Source of the DNA: Dendrolimus kikuchii
Taxonomy: Eukaryota; Arthropoda; Insecta; Lepidoptera; Lasiocampidae
Direction: 5' to 3'
Assembly (NCBI GenBank): GCA_019925095.2
Contig: CM034412.1
Span: forward strand, 10,144,001-10,208,000
DNA: 64,000 nt
Positions 50,637 through 62,341 of this stretch are shown piece by piece (positions within the stretch are counted from its first letter, which is position 1; each line of letters starts with the position of its first letter). The position numbers and the translations under genes are program-made. The notes beneath the pieces were generated by a model that worked only from the letters and a program-made list of their open reading frames with translations, was not told the origin of the DNA and searched no databases.

Positions 50637-51130
50637 CCTATTAATATTATAAATGTGAAAGTAACTCTGTCTGGTTGTTATGCTTTCATGGAAAAATTAC
50701 TGGACCAATTTGGCTGAATATCAGTGTATATATATTTTCGATGCCTAGGATGAATTTACGATACTTTTTATCCCGAAAAATGGGATAGTTTCTGGGTAAA
50801 AATATATTTGTCTCTTTGTTTTTATGCTATTACGGAAACAATATTGGACCGATTTGGCTGAAATTCGGTGTATACGTAGTTTTAATACAAAGGGTGGACA
50901 AGGGATACTTTTCATTCTGGATAGTGGGATAGATTTATGTAAAGGTTATCCCAGAAAGTAGGATAGGTTTTGTTTTGCCATTTTCGTCATTTTGATTATT
51001 TTGGTCACTGGTAATTTTGGTAGTTGTGGTAGTCTTTGTAGTTTTGGTACGTTTTTGACATTTTTGTTATTTATGTAGTTTACAGATACAGTAAAAATAC
51101 AGTGCAGTTTAAAAAATTAGAACGCGTTGA
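50637..51130 (+). repeat. Helitron-like repeat, attataaatgtgaaagtaac type
   Basis: It carries two internal repeats of the ccgatttggctgaaattcgg block and T/G-rich simple repeats at the end. Confidence 0.5.
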
Positions 51131-51884
51131 AATAGGAGATGGAAGTTTGTATGGGATACCAATCATTTCTCAAGTTTATAGATATAAAAATTTATAATCT
51201 ATAAAAAAATGCGATAGTAACTCGATCTGTCTGTCTGAATACCGAAAATGGACGTAGATACTTTTCATCCCAGGAGATGGGATAGTTTGCGATATAAAAT
51301 GAAGTAAATCTTCCGGGGGCCAAGAGAATCAACATAAAAATTTAATACAAAGTAATCTGTATTAACGCTTGCTCTTTATAGAGGTACGCACTAGATAAGT
51401 ATTTATGAGTATCTACATATATACTTCTAAAAACTAAAGTGTACACCCTTTTGTTTTTTCCTCTGTCTACGCTCTAGCTAGACATGCGTCTAGATAGAGT
51501 CCCTAGGCAGGGTAACCCTAAAAAAAGTTTTCTTCCGACAAACCGATGCAGGTTAACCTCGCCTTTGTATATCACTATTTTATAGTTTTAAAAGAAATCC
51601 AAAAAAGTATACCGTGTTCTCCATGATTCATAGTCTATTCCAGTTTTTTAAAGTAGTTTCAATGTACAGACACGGCATTTTTATAATATTATAGATATGC
51701 AACTTTTTTGTGTACATAAAAGATCGAAGAAAGTTTTTTTCATCATATTGTTTTTATTTTCTTATATAACTAATCTTACAAACTCAGAGACAGACATTAT
51801 ATAAAACGGTCATTTATCGTATAAATCGAAGTTTTCATTTAAATATTGGAATTTATTTATATCCAGATACTTCAATTTACATGG

Positions 51885-51995
51885 CAGTGAGTGATGTGAG
51901 CCCACCTGATGGAAAGTGGTTACCGTCGCCTATGGACATTTGTAATACCAAAGGAGTTACCAATGCGCTACTGGTCTCGAAGGTAGTAGAAGCCA
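51885..51995 (-). repeat. S2/F-type tail fragment
   Basis: cccacctgatggaaagtggt then taccgtcgcctatggacatt is the reversed common tail. Confidence 0.5.
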
Positions 51996-52041
51996 GCTTC
52001 GAAAAACCTTCGTATGTATAATACACTTTCCTGTTAAATTT

Positions 52042-52216
52042 TATCCATATAGACTTCAGTAGTTGTTGAGAAAAAGGACTGTTACAACCATATAGACCCT
52101 AGTAGTTGTTGAGAAAAATGACTGTTACATGCTTATAGACCCTAGTAGTTGTGGAGAAAAATGACTATTACATCCATACAGACCCTAGTAGTTGTTGAGA
52201 AAAAATGATTGTGACA
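52042..52216. repeat. Tandem repeat, ~43-bp unit, four copies
   Basis: Each unit reads roughly tatagaccctagtagttgtt, gagaaaaatgactgttaca. Copies differ by a few substitutions. The core resembles text found inside Helitron-like repeats. Confidence 0.85.
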
Positions 52217-52219
52217 TTC

Positions 52220-53055
52220 AAAGAGAAATTCAAATTCAAAGGACACGAAGACTATATAAGATTTTTATTTTCCCAAAACGGCTACGGATCCTCAAAAATA
52301 TTGTGTCCATCATAAATGTCGGACACAGCTCTACGACACGAGTTGGCAAAACGTTTCAGCTCGTAAATTCTGGGTTATGACTTATGACAGTAGAGATATT
52401 TGGCTGTAAACTTGAGGAGCGGGAAATTGAATGTAAAAAATAATCTAGTTTCTCCGGATCTTCGCAGGCACAATCTCGCAACCGTCATGTATAAGAATCT
52501 TTAATTTATTATCATACTACCCGCAACTTCGTTCGTATTTATTTTTGTACTTTCTGAACGATAATGTTGAAGCACTTATTTTTTAACAATAGCTTTATTT
52601 TTTTTAATATTACTAAATATGGGTTGTTCAAGCAAATATTCTTACAGTATTTAACCAATTTCAAGATTGGTTTTAAGACAAAAGGTAGCAATGTCATTAG
52701 AAAACAATTTATCCCCTTGCTTAAATATTAATTTTCTTATCCCTCATTTGAGGAATTGAGAGTTATCCAAACAAATTTTCATCACTTATTTCACCACTTT
52801 CAAGATTGTTTTCGAGAAAAAAGTTAGCCCATATCCTATCCCAGGATTTTATTGGAAAATTAATCTGTTAAAATTAGAAGTTTAGTATAGATAGGTATTC
52901 ATATCATATATTTATTGCATTTTTATATTTAGTTACTAATGTTTCATTTTCTTATGCTATTATAAACTTACGGTCTTATTCATAGCGAGTTAGAGTAAGT
53001 TTGAACGCTTCTTTATGGTTCTTAAGTTCTTAAAACAATGTAACTAAGTTAAAAT
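52220..53055. other. Intergenic AT-rich sequence
   Basis: No gene; decayed Helitron-like text near 52500-52560 (ctacccgcaacttcgttcgt). Confidence 0.35.
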
Positions 53056-53059
53056 TTAA

Positions 53060-53200
53060 CTTAGTTATATTGTATTCCACCTATAATCCCTCAAGACTAA
53101 AGTACAATACTAAGCCTAGGTCACCGTTTTCTATGGTTGCCCAGAAGGCTGGCTACGTTTCTTCGCTGTATTGCCATACTGATCCATTGTACGAGGTAGC
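53060..53200 (+). repeat. Dispersed repeat family M, copy 2
   Basis: Matches 44725-44860, including tgcccagaaggctggctacg. Confidence 0.5.
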
Positions 53201-53940
53201 CACCATGATATGGTATCAACCACATGATGATATTGTTAAATTATTTCAACTATAGGTTTGTATTATGATGATTATGATGTTGTATTCGCATCTAAAGTAA
53301 TTTTAGTTGCTCTGCCATAAGCTCATGATATAAAAGTATTTTGATATATAATATATTCTTTAAGAAATACAAAGAAATACTCGTAGCTGAACAAAACCTT
53401 GGAACAAGGTGGCCTTAGAGACGTCAATCAAGAGGTAAACAGGTTCGAATGACAAAAACAATATTTATGAAACAATTTCCAACGAAAATATTTCAATCTT
53501 CTTTGTGCCGGAGTTGTTTACCTTAAATAATATCGACTGGTTCCTAGAATATTTTTTGTTTAGAATGTTTATTGCGAAGCTGGTAAACAGGCAGACCCAG
53601 CTCATGGAAAGTGGTTACCGTCCCCATAGACCGCGGTCCATATCCGTAACGCCGACCCATTTTGTGCAAACCGCGAAAAAATGTTTTTTTCTCATTGAGA
53701 CGTCAAAATATACCTTTGTTATTTCCTTAATTACATTTGTTTAATTTTTTTTTCTGTAAAATGTTATGTGGGCCGCGATGGTCATTTCATTTCTTAAAAC
53801 GGACCCCGAACGAAACTAATTGGTGACCCCTGCCATAGACGTCTGCAACACCAATGGCGAAGCCAATGCATTGCCAGCTTTGAGGATGGGGTAGAGTAAT
53901 GATACAGAGGGCTCAGGCAAGAGGAATGAGAGCGAGAGGA

Positions 53941-54182
53941 TTTTTTTTTTTTTTTTTATTGCAGGAGATCAGCAGACAGGCAGACGGCCCACTTGATGGA
54001 AAGCGGTTACCATCGCCTATGGACATTTGCAACACCAAAGTTGCTACAAATGCGCTGCTGCTCTCTTAAGGGAGACTGGAACCTGGTTACTACTGCCGGA
54101 ACACAACTCAAGGGTGTTATGGCGACATACTTTAGACCATGGGTGGTAGCCATCCAGTCGGGCAAATGCCCTACCACCTGGA
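53941..54182 (-). mobile_element. S2 SINE-like repeat, 5'-truncated
   Basis: A T-run, ttgcaggagatcagcagaca, then body to ccctaccacctgg, where the match stops. Confidence 0.65.
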
Positions 54183-54276
54183 AAAGGATGAGATAGGGCA
54201 AGGGGGAGAAGTGGGTCATTGGCAGGATGTGATATAGATATGTGTCCATTTTACTATAAAATGAATGTTGGGTGGT

Positions 54277-54364
54277 TATAAAAAAAATAACTACGAACCA
54301 CTCATAACCAAAAAATAACCACGAACCACTCACAACCAAAAAATAACCACGAATTACTCATAAC
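54277..54364. repeat. Tandem repeat, 28-bp unit, three copies
   Basis: Unit: aataaccacgaaccactcat then aaccaaaa. The last copy has one substitution pair. Confidence 0.85.
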
Positions 54365-54567
54365 CATTTTAATATAGGTTCGAAGGCGTCTTTGTAACGA
54401 TCCTTCTTAGTATGGATTTTTTTATAAGTTTTATACAGACATGTCACTCTTATGTCAAATTTCGGTTTTGCAATATATTAGAAAGAGAGAAAGAAAGAAA
54501 ATAATGTTTATTTAGAGTTATTTAAAATTATAAAATTATAAGCAGTTTAATAAAAGCCAAAAGTTAA

Positions 54568-54640
54568 CTAACTGCTTTCCAGCAAGTGGGCCATCTGCTT
54601 GTTTGCTGATCTCCTGCAATAAAAAAATAAATAAAAAAAA
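54568..54640 (+). repeat. S2 3'-end fragment
   Basis: ctgctttccagcaagtgggc to gatctcctgcaat and an A-rich tail. Confidence 0.6.
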
Positions 54641-55135
54641 TAACTCTAAATAGGCCGTAACTCAGCACATGCTGGTTGATAACAACCAACGCTGGCCTTC
54701 CGTTAGTGCCAGGCAGTAATGTCACCTTCACAGAAGAAAAAAAAAAAACTATTGAACATTTACATAATATTTTAATATTATTTAAAATTAGAACAACATG
54801 AAACAAAGAATAGACAAAAGAAACCTATTTTGAACAATTTAATATAAGTACATAAGTTTATTTATTTTTAAAGTTTTATTTGTAAGTATGTTTAGCTTTA
54901 TAAACAACAAAATGGTACGAACTATTACTATTTTATGTATCTCGTAGTGAACATCTATTTATTTTGCGTAAATAATTAGGGTCTACTTTTATTGAATAAG
55001 GCAGTACATAATGTGTTATGAAATGATTATTGAAATGTGAAAAAATAATTTTGAAAAATAATAATAGCACGTTACGTGCAAAAAGAAATGAAAATAAATA
55101 GAACTATAACTATGAAAAAGACTCAACGAGGCTTA
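54640..55135 (-). repeat. Dispersed repeat family G, inverted copy of 34440-34790
   Basis: It contains gataacaaccaacgctggcc, ccgttagtgccaggcagtaa, caaagaatagacaaaag and agaactataactatgaaaaa, the reverse complement of the 34.5-kb copy. Confidence 0.6.
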
Positions 55136-55139
55136 CTAA

Positions 55140-56015
55140 AAGGCGCTTGTATTAAGTGCAAGATTTGCTTGCTGCCTTTGGTGTTCGTACAAGAACGCTT
55201 TCATTAGTTAATTTTATCCAAATTTTCTTTTAATTATTTTACCTAATAGTCGCTCTCCTGGACCAGGAATACACCTTAATAGGGCAGGAGCTCCGCTTCG
55301 CCTTGCTCCTACCTCAGCCTTCTAATCTATATTTGAAAAAATCAGATCTATTTATACGGTTGCTGTCAAATAGGATCCCATAGCTACATAGACAATATTA
55401 ATCACATGTAGTTATTATGCCTTCATAGGTTCTTCATATAAAAATGACTCGTACTTCTCTGATCATATTTCTGTCTAATAAGGCTTTAAATAATCACATT
55501 ATTTTTATACTGGTTTGAATCAGTGCTGTGGCAATTCAATTTTTTTTTTGTATCGTCTATTTTATATTTGCTACGTTTTATTACTTATTTCAATTTATTT
55601 AAGAAGAATATGAAGGAATAAGTAAGTCATATTCCGTAAGATACAAAATATTTATAACCTTTATTATAATGTGTTAGCTTCGCCGGCAGGTAATTTAAAA
55701 ATACCTCAAGAGATTTTCCGTGGAAATTATTCGAGCTACGAACGTAACGATTGCGTAAGTGTGGGTGGGGTTAAATTTAACCTGGTGTGGTACTGTCTTA
55801 ATATTAAGGGTTCAAGAATTATGCAGTTTAAGTATTCCAACTATTACAGGTATAAACGGGAACCAGAAAGCTTAAAGAGACTTTTAAAGAATCGCTTGTT
55901 AGAGAAATTGACACGTGTCTAGAGATACCGGTAGTTGTAAGACATATTATTAGGTTCCATTTTATTTTAATACTTGTCATGTTCGTCATATGCTCTGCAT
56001 TTGTTATTTTTATAT
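55140..56015. other. Intergenic AT-rich sequence
   Basis: An 83-codon frame at 55671-55922 has no ATG near its start and no recognised homologue. Nothing else. Confidence 0.35.
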
Positions 56016-56017
56016 AC

Positions 56018-56180
56018 AACTGTACCCGCGACTTCGGCCGCGTATATTTTTTTGCAGAACCCTAAAAAAGTTCTAAGATTCTCCTTATAGCATCAGCTAT
56101 CTGTCAGTGAAAGTCCCGTCAAAATTGATCTCACCGTTTCAGAGATTAGCCGTAACATCTAGATAGACAGACAAAAATTG
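56018..56180 (-). repeat. Helitron-like repeat, reversed
   Basis: ctgtacccgcgacttcggcc, gcgtatat, then gtctatctgtcagtg-type text: the reversed CTAG-end layout. Confidence 0.5.
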
Positions 56181-56351
56181 TAATAATTGCATTTTCGGAA
56201 TCTCCTGGTCCAAATTTATGCCCCCTATTTTTTGACACATTTTAATTTTGACATTACAAACAGACACTTCAATTTTATTTATCTATATACAGATTTTAAC
56301 ATTAAAGTGACATTGTCATTCCTATATGTTCCTTACGAAATTATTTTCTGC

Positions 56352-56565
56352 ATAATCCGCGCGCAGAAGGTTTGCCGATGACTACTTAATATTATTATAT
56401 TGTATTACTTACTATTATTGTATATACCTGTGTAAAGTATATATAGGTACAATAATAAATTTATTGCAACAGCTATTTACGTAACCTTTTTTGTCAACCC
56501 TACTGACCATCAACTTGTAGCATCATGAGGCTATCGGCAAACCTTCTGTGCACGGCTAGTATTAT
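56352..56565. mobile_element. ~214-bp MITE with arms CAGAAGGTTTGCCGAT
   Basis: The inverted arms gcgcagaaggtttgccgat and atcggcaaaccttctgtgc lie at the two ends. One arm and the same interior text (attgcaac, tttgtcaaccctact) recur at 59115-59250. Confidence 0.65.
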
Positions 56566-56787
56566 ATTCCAATCCAAATATTTACTGGGAATATAAATTC
56601 AGTTCTCTTTGCTGCGTCCATCCGCTACATATTGATGACTCCGCCATTATGCTAAAACGGTTGCTTTAGGCCTCCAGAAGCAGCTATGCTACGTGATCAC
56701 TTTTGTTTTGGTGCCGCCGTTTCAAGTCATAAACACGTCATCATGGCAAACGAACGAGTTTTCGATAATACTCCCAGTTATTATTTA

Positions 56788-57363
56788 AAGGCCCCCATAT
56801 ACGGAACAATTCGTTGTTACGATCCGATTCAGACCGATCGCAACGACGAATCGATGGTGTATTTCCAAATCGTTAATGATTTACTTGATAGAAGACAGTA
56901 TCATGATCGCAACAGAAACCAATACAATCATGAATATCGATAAATCGAAGGTGTCCGGCTCGATTCGGTCTTTCTCATATGAGAAAGACCGAATCATCAC
57001 AACTATATAGTTGTGCCAGTCTTTTGGGAGGAATCTTAATTCGTTTAAAATATTTACATGTGATGTTTGATTTCGTTTTAATAGCCATTTCTTAACCCAC
57101 ACTTTTTTAGGTTTTCTTTTCTTCTGTAGCCGAATTAAGTTTACCGCTACATAAATAATGAACAGAAGTTCGTTATCCATTTTCAAAGAGAGCATGCATT
57201 GAGTTTCTGTGATGACATGTCTTTTTTCGCGTACGAATGATCGTAAGCAAACGATCGCAACGACCAGTTGTTTTGTGTGTTGAGTGGCAATTCAACACGA
57301 TGGAGCGTCACGATTTTCTTCAGATCCATCGTAACGTTGAATCGTTCTGTGTGTGGGGGCCTT
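56788..57363. mobile_element. PIF/Harbinger-type non-autonomous element
   Basis: The 576-bp element has inverted ends AAGGCCCCCATATACGGAAC / AAGGCCCCCACACACAGAAC extending inward to GTTACGAT, with TA on each outer side. It holds a transposase N-terminal remnant and an internal perfect palindrome (GATTCGGTCTTTCTCAT and complement, at about 56966-57000). Confidence 0.75.
56990..57180 (-). pseudogene. Harbinger transposase N-terminal remnant
   Basis: The frame from ATG 57180 reads MDNELLFIIYVAVNLIRLQK and then a basic stretch KRKPKKVWVKKWLLKRN, followed by NILNELRFLPKDWHNY. A basic W-x-W/L stretch followed by an LxELR-type helix is the typical start of Harbinger (HARBI1-like) transposases. Similarity ends at the internal palindrome; the catalytic DDE part is absent, so it cannot be active. 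Confidence 0.5.
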
Positions 57364-57577
57364 TAGTCTTGTGTATTGATTATTCTGTTACCTTAAACTT
57401 TCTTATTTTACTTAAGTCTGATTTATTATTAGCATTAGTTAGATAGTTAACTTGCGAAACTGGCGAGACAAGTTTTAACATAGTTTGGACAGTAATTTTC
57501 TGCTTAAGTAATATCTCTCTTTATTCTCTCGTGTCTGTGTATTCATAACAAATGACACTATAATATATTATAATAAT

Positions 57578-57705
57578 CGGCAGACAAACACACACATTGT
57601 ATATCCCCAAGCTAAGCAAGTTACGCTTGTGTTATGAGTGATATATAACAGACCACTCTTTGGCACCCAGACCATAGTAAATAACAGATGAATAAGTTTT
57701 CGATC
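57578..57705. repeat. Repeat family J fragment
   Basis: gcagacaaacacacacattg, tatccccaagctaagcaag and accatagtaaataacagatg match 33.5 kb. Confidence 0.5.
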
Positions 57706-57709
57706 AAGT

Positions 57710-58830
57710 AGATGTCTATCCAAACGATAATAAGGACCTATGCTGATGTGCACCGACATTTCACTCACGCATAACATAAAATAATCGCTGTTTATGCATA
57801 CAGTCTTATCGATTATTTTATTTTAACCACCGGCGAAATGTCGGTGCACACCAACCTTATTCGCAAGTTTACTAACTATAAAACTAAGATATATTTTTTG
57901 TTTAAATTTTTGCATGACGCCACTGACATAAATATGAAAAACCAAATAAACAGCTTCATGTTTTTGTTTATTGGCTACGTTTGTAAAATGCACTTAAGAT
58001 AGCAGATGATAAGCTATTAAACTCAAGAGCTGATAACGCTATGAATTCATTTCCTTAGGAGAATCGATATTATCACCGATGATCTATATTCATGAAATAG
58101 CATTATTTTCAAAGATATCAGATAACATAATATACATGATATATCTAAATAATATTTTAAACTTGGCTTTTTCCCCTTCAAAAAATTAGGTACTGCGCTG
58201 TCTTTTTTATTTTTTATTTATTTGGAAAAAAGAATATTTTACAGAATTTAGTGTTACGAGTATTATACATTTATTAGTTTCTAATATGCAAATGGCGGGC
58301 ATTTGCAAATGACGTGTGCGTGGTGAAATTTAGAACTACATCTTTCTTCTCATTTTCTCTATAATATTAAATTAAGATAAACGTATTGATCAAAAGCTCT
58401 TCAAAGAGATTCGGTTATTCAGCTTGTTTACTCTCGTAATGTGAAACTCGGTTGTGGAATTCTTATATATTTTTGCACCTAAGTAGTTACTTCACCGTAC
58501 GGCGTGCGGTAAAATAGACATTTAGATGAGGGTACCTGTTTTCTGCATGTTTCATTGTGTGGTGCGTAATTTTTAACTTTCGAAGAATATATACATTTCG
58601 GCTTCGTAAATGTATTTTTTGAGAAAATGTCTTGAAAATAACTATAATATTACTGTTCGGGCTTCTCGCTGTCAATGCAAGTAGATTTTCCAATATATTG
58701 CATAAAAGGATTACCGATATTCGAAAATTAGATTTTCAAGCCTCTCGCTGCCTTAATACGGATTTTTCATTCTCACAAAGCTATCTTTTACCTATATAAG
58801 GACTAGAAGGGTTATATTCTGTACTAGCTT
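57710..58830. other. Intergenic AT-rich sequence
   Basis: No gene was identified; a pair of inverted ccgacatttc / gaaatgtcgg segments (57757, 57830) hints at a small decayed MITE. Confidence 0.35.
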
Positions 58831-59114
58831 TGGCCGCCACTTCTTTTGTGTGCGAGTGAACTTTATAGGACTCAACGTATTGAAATATCAAAACGCAACA
58901 CACAAAATTTAAATATAATATTCACGTTTTAATTCCTTAAGTTATCATTGAAATATATTGAACCGTTTCGGAGTTTATTGATATGATTTTTCAAAGACTT
59001 CCTGTGAAAAATATATAACATTAAAAAGCTGGCATACATACCTGATGGAACGTGGTTACCATCGCCTATAGACGTTTGCACCACCAGGAGCGGAGACAAC
59101 ATGTTGCCGGACAA

Positions 59115-59250
59115 TAAATTTACGCTGACAATAAATTTATTGCAACAACTATTTATGTAACTTTTTTTGTCAACCCTACTGTCCATCGACGCGTGACATC
59201 ATGAGGCTATCGGCAAACCTTCTAGGCACGGGTAGTAATGTAATATTTAT
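59115..59250. repeat. Partial copy of the 56352-56565 MITE
   Basis: ataaatttattgcaacaact, tttgtcaaccctactgtcc and atgaggctatcggcaaacct. Only the right arm remains. Confidence 0.6.
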
Positions 59251-59294
59251 GATTCGATTTCGAGCATTACGTTACAATACTGCTTTCCTGACTG

Positions 59295-59505
59295 ACGAGC
59301 ATTCGCCTGTAACGAAACATTTATGATTCCAATTTTGGCATTTTAGTTGATTCCACAATGTTAGACGAAGCGGTCGGTGTATTACAAGTTGTATTAATAT
59401 ATTACAGATTATGTAATTACAGGTTGCGTACAGTAATGCTTAGTTCTACTCCTTCACTGATGTAATGCTCGAATCTGTAAGGTTATATTACAGGCGAATG
59501 CTCGT
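59295..59505. mobile_element. 211-bp MITE with 18-bp perfect inverted ends
   Basis: Ends ACGAGCATTCGCCTGTAA and exact complement. The centre is unrelated to other repeats here. Confidence 0.7.
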
Positions 59506-59689
59506 GGTGATGCACCTTTAAATTATTTTGGAACTGAATATAGTTTTCAAATATGAAACTAAAGTTTTAATACATCTGGGAGTGAATGGAAAAACAATAA
59601 TATTTGTACAAAAGGAATAATATTATGATGGTTGCACATCAAAGCGATCGTTTAGTTACATTAGGACCAGTATTTGGGTCGCAGTTGCC

Positions 59690-60009
59690 AGTTTTAAAGA
59701 GTATCTTTATATATAAAATTCTTCTATTCCTGTGTATGTCACTGAACTCCTAAACGCCTGGACCAATTTTATGCATTTGTAGCATTTATTATTGCAAATG
59801 TCCATAGGCGATGGTAACCGCTTTCCATAAAGTGGGCCGTCTGCCTGTCTGCTGAATTCATGAAAAAAAAAAATGTTTTTGGGTAAGGGTTTTTTAAATG
59901 GGTCCTTAGATGGTTTAGATTTACAATTAGAACCGGTAGGTGGCACTGGAATCAGGTTGTAGATTTTAATTTTTTCAGAGCAGGACAATGTCTGCCGGGC
60001 TCACTAGTC
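59690..60009 (+). repeat. Helitron-like repeat interrupted by an S2 3' fragment
   Basis: tctttatatataaaattctt then cactgaactcctaaacgcct is a common lepidopteran head; it resumes after an S2 piece (59775-59873) with ggtgg-type text and ends ctgccgggctcACTAGT. Confidence 0.5.
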
Positions 60010-60014
60010 TTTAT

Positions 60015-60460
60015 ATCTATACTAGGATATGCTCGCGACTTCGTGCATGTTTGCGTGCAGGATTTCCGGGACAAGAATAGCCATATTCAAAAAAGAATAT
60101 AAGCTATCGTTTTAGTGAAAACTACCTGAATAAGCTAATTTTTATGCAACCGAACAACTTCAAATCGCTCCCGGAAAAATTCCCACAGGATTACCAGGAT
60201 AGAAAAATCACACATTTTGTTACATTAAATTTGCTATCGATCAGTATAAAATCACTATGGAATTTGATTTTCTTTAAACTGACCATTTTAAATCATTAAA
60301 AAAAAAATTAATCCGCGGGATCCCCAGGATGAAAAGCGCAGAGTTTAAGTCTAAGAATTAGCTGTCGATCAGTGAAAACCGCATCGAAATCAGTCCAGTA
60401 CTTTTTACGTAAATCCCAAACAAACAGACAAAACGACAAACAGACGAGAAATCTGAAAAA
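60015..60460 (-). repeat. Helitron-like repeat, reversed
   Basis: ctatactaggatatgctcgc then gacttcgtgc opens the reversed unit; internal text aaacagacaaaacgacaaac. Confidence 0.45.
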
Positions 60461-60949
60461 AAATGTATTGTGTTCTCCATCGTTTATATAGTCTATACCA
60501 GTTATTTTTTTTTTAATAGCTTTATGTTGTACAAACACGATATGTTTAGAATTTTATAATTTTATAGATAATTCTATTATCTTTTTCTCTTTGTGTAAGT
60601 TGGACCCTGAATCCTGTCAAATTTTATTAACACACCCAGTTTCTGACCAAAATCAATGTGACAGACCTCTCGACAGACATGAAGCCTCTGTAAGAGTCCT
60701 AAAAACGTACCTGCTCGCTTTTGGTCATGTATTTGCAGAACTTAATAGGCCTTAGGCGACCTCATCGTTTCCATTTCCGACTTTGAAATCAAATTTCCGA
60801 TTTGTAAGATTATGTTTGCGTGTTATCGAAACAACATGTTTGATGGAACTTAAAAATGTCCTATATATAAATACAGGTTTTTAGACATACAAACATACAC
60901 ACACACACAGACAGACACGCACACATAAAAATTTGGTACCGCCATATAA

Positions 60950-61299
60950 ATCTCCTTTCGACCTATACGATCTTTTGTTCTAACAAATAAATTCTTCCTT
61001 CAAATTTGACAGCGCGTTCCCTTTTCGCACGTCACGTCAATTCATTGTCATATCATAAAATAAAATAAATTAAATCGCTCCGCAAATGTAAATATATAAA
61101 ATAACATAAAATATATTGCGCCCGCAACACTATAAATAAATATAAATATATGTAACTTATAAATAACCCGCTCCGCACCGCAATTGCAAGATATATTAAA
61201 ACATATTATATTAAATAAAGTATAACGTAATTAACAAATAAAGTGAAGTGAAATGGACTGAGGAGCAGAGGAGCAGCTGCAATTCATTCCATTAATCAG
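60950..61299 (+). promoter_or_regulatory. Candidate untranslated first exon with strong donor
   Basis: A GC-richer segment (gacagcgcgttcccttttcg, cacgtcacgtc) leads into an AT-rich leader, a three-codon ATG-GAC-TGA, gaggagcagctgcaattcat and then the near-consensus donor cag|GTAAGTGCG at 61300. This pattern fits the first exon of a plus-strand gene whose coding part lies beyond the window. No RNA evidence is available to me. Confidence 0.3.
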
Positions 61300-61414
61300 G
61301 TAAGTGCGTGTTCGTTCTCAAATTCCTGTCCAAATTGCCCCACACTTCTTTTCCTTTAAAATTGACACAGTTCGCTATTCGCTAAACCCAGCGCCGCCGC
61401 ACCAAAATTAATAG

Positions 61415-61560
61415 AATATACTTTATTGTACAATAACATTTATGAAGCAATAGAGAAAAACAGCTTAGAATTAAGTACAAATGGCGGCCTTACCGCTAGC
61501 TGCGATCTCTTCCAGGCAACCTTGGGATGGAGAGAGAAAATGACACCAAAGCTATTTATA
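61415..61560 (-). repeat. Repeat family D, best-preserved copy
   Basis: tatactttattgtacaataa, cagcttagaattaagtacaa, gcgatctcttccaggcaacc. Confidence 0.6.
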
Positions 61561-61624
61561 TAAGCTATATATATATTTATGTATGTATTATTATAAGGTG
61601 TATTCATATGTGTATTATTAAGTA

Positions 61625-61894
61625 CTAGCTTCTGCCCGCGACTTCATCCGCGTGGAATAGTAAAAAATAAGTAAGTTCAAAAAAAAACCCCGATTTTGAA
61701 ACATTCTTCATTGGTGCTCCGGGGGTATATATAATAGGGGTATTGGTCTTAGCGTGATGATATATAGCCTATAGACTTCCTCAATAAATGAGCTATCTAA
61801 CACTGAAAGAATTTTTCAAATCGGACCAGTAGTTCCTGATATTAGCGCGTTCAAGCAAACAAACAAACTCTTCAGCTTTATATATTAGTATAAG
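61625..61894 (-). mobile_element. Helitron-like element, short complete copy on minus strand
   Basis: Reading the minus strand: A|TCTTATACTAATATATAAAG at the 5' end and gcgggcagaagCTAG|T at the 3' end, 270 bp. Same family as 42123-42750. Confidence 0.7.
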
Positions 61895-62341
61895 ATAAAA
61901 CTTATTTATATGATATGATTATGTTTTACATACCTATATGTTTATTACTGAATAAAATAATGTAAGTAGCTGCTCATCGAATAATATGTATGTATACCAC
62001 CTTCTACAAATTAAAATTGTTCTATTCCTGCCACGGGTTGTCTGGAGGAGATCGCTTCTTAGCGATAAGACCTCCCCCCATTCTGCACATTTAGAATATT
62101 TTTAGGTTATGACTTTTTCTGTAGTGGTGTACAATAAAGTGTTATCACTCTATCTCTTAATTAAAACATCTAATTACGTATGTATTTATTACTAGCTATA
62201 CTTCGTTCGCATTGCCATTTTGACGACGTATGTGTTTGTGTAACAATAGATTTATTTAAAAGTGTTCTATTTTATAAAATTTGTGCACAGTGGAAATCCA
62301 TCGTCTCTGCCTACCCCTACGGAAAACAGGCGTGATAATAT
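61895..62341. other. Intergenic sequence
   Basis: No gene; a short Helitron-like end near 62190 (ctagctatacttcgttcgca). Confidence 0.35.

Noticed and set aside
55671..55922. 83-codon frame in AT-rich DNA
   Set aside because: No ATG near its start, no splice context that fits well and no recognised domain.
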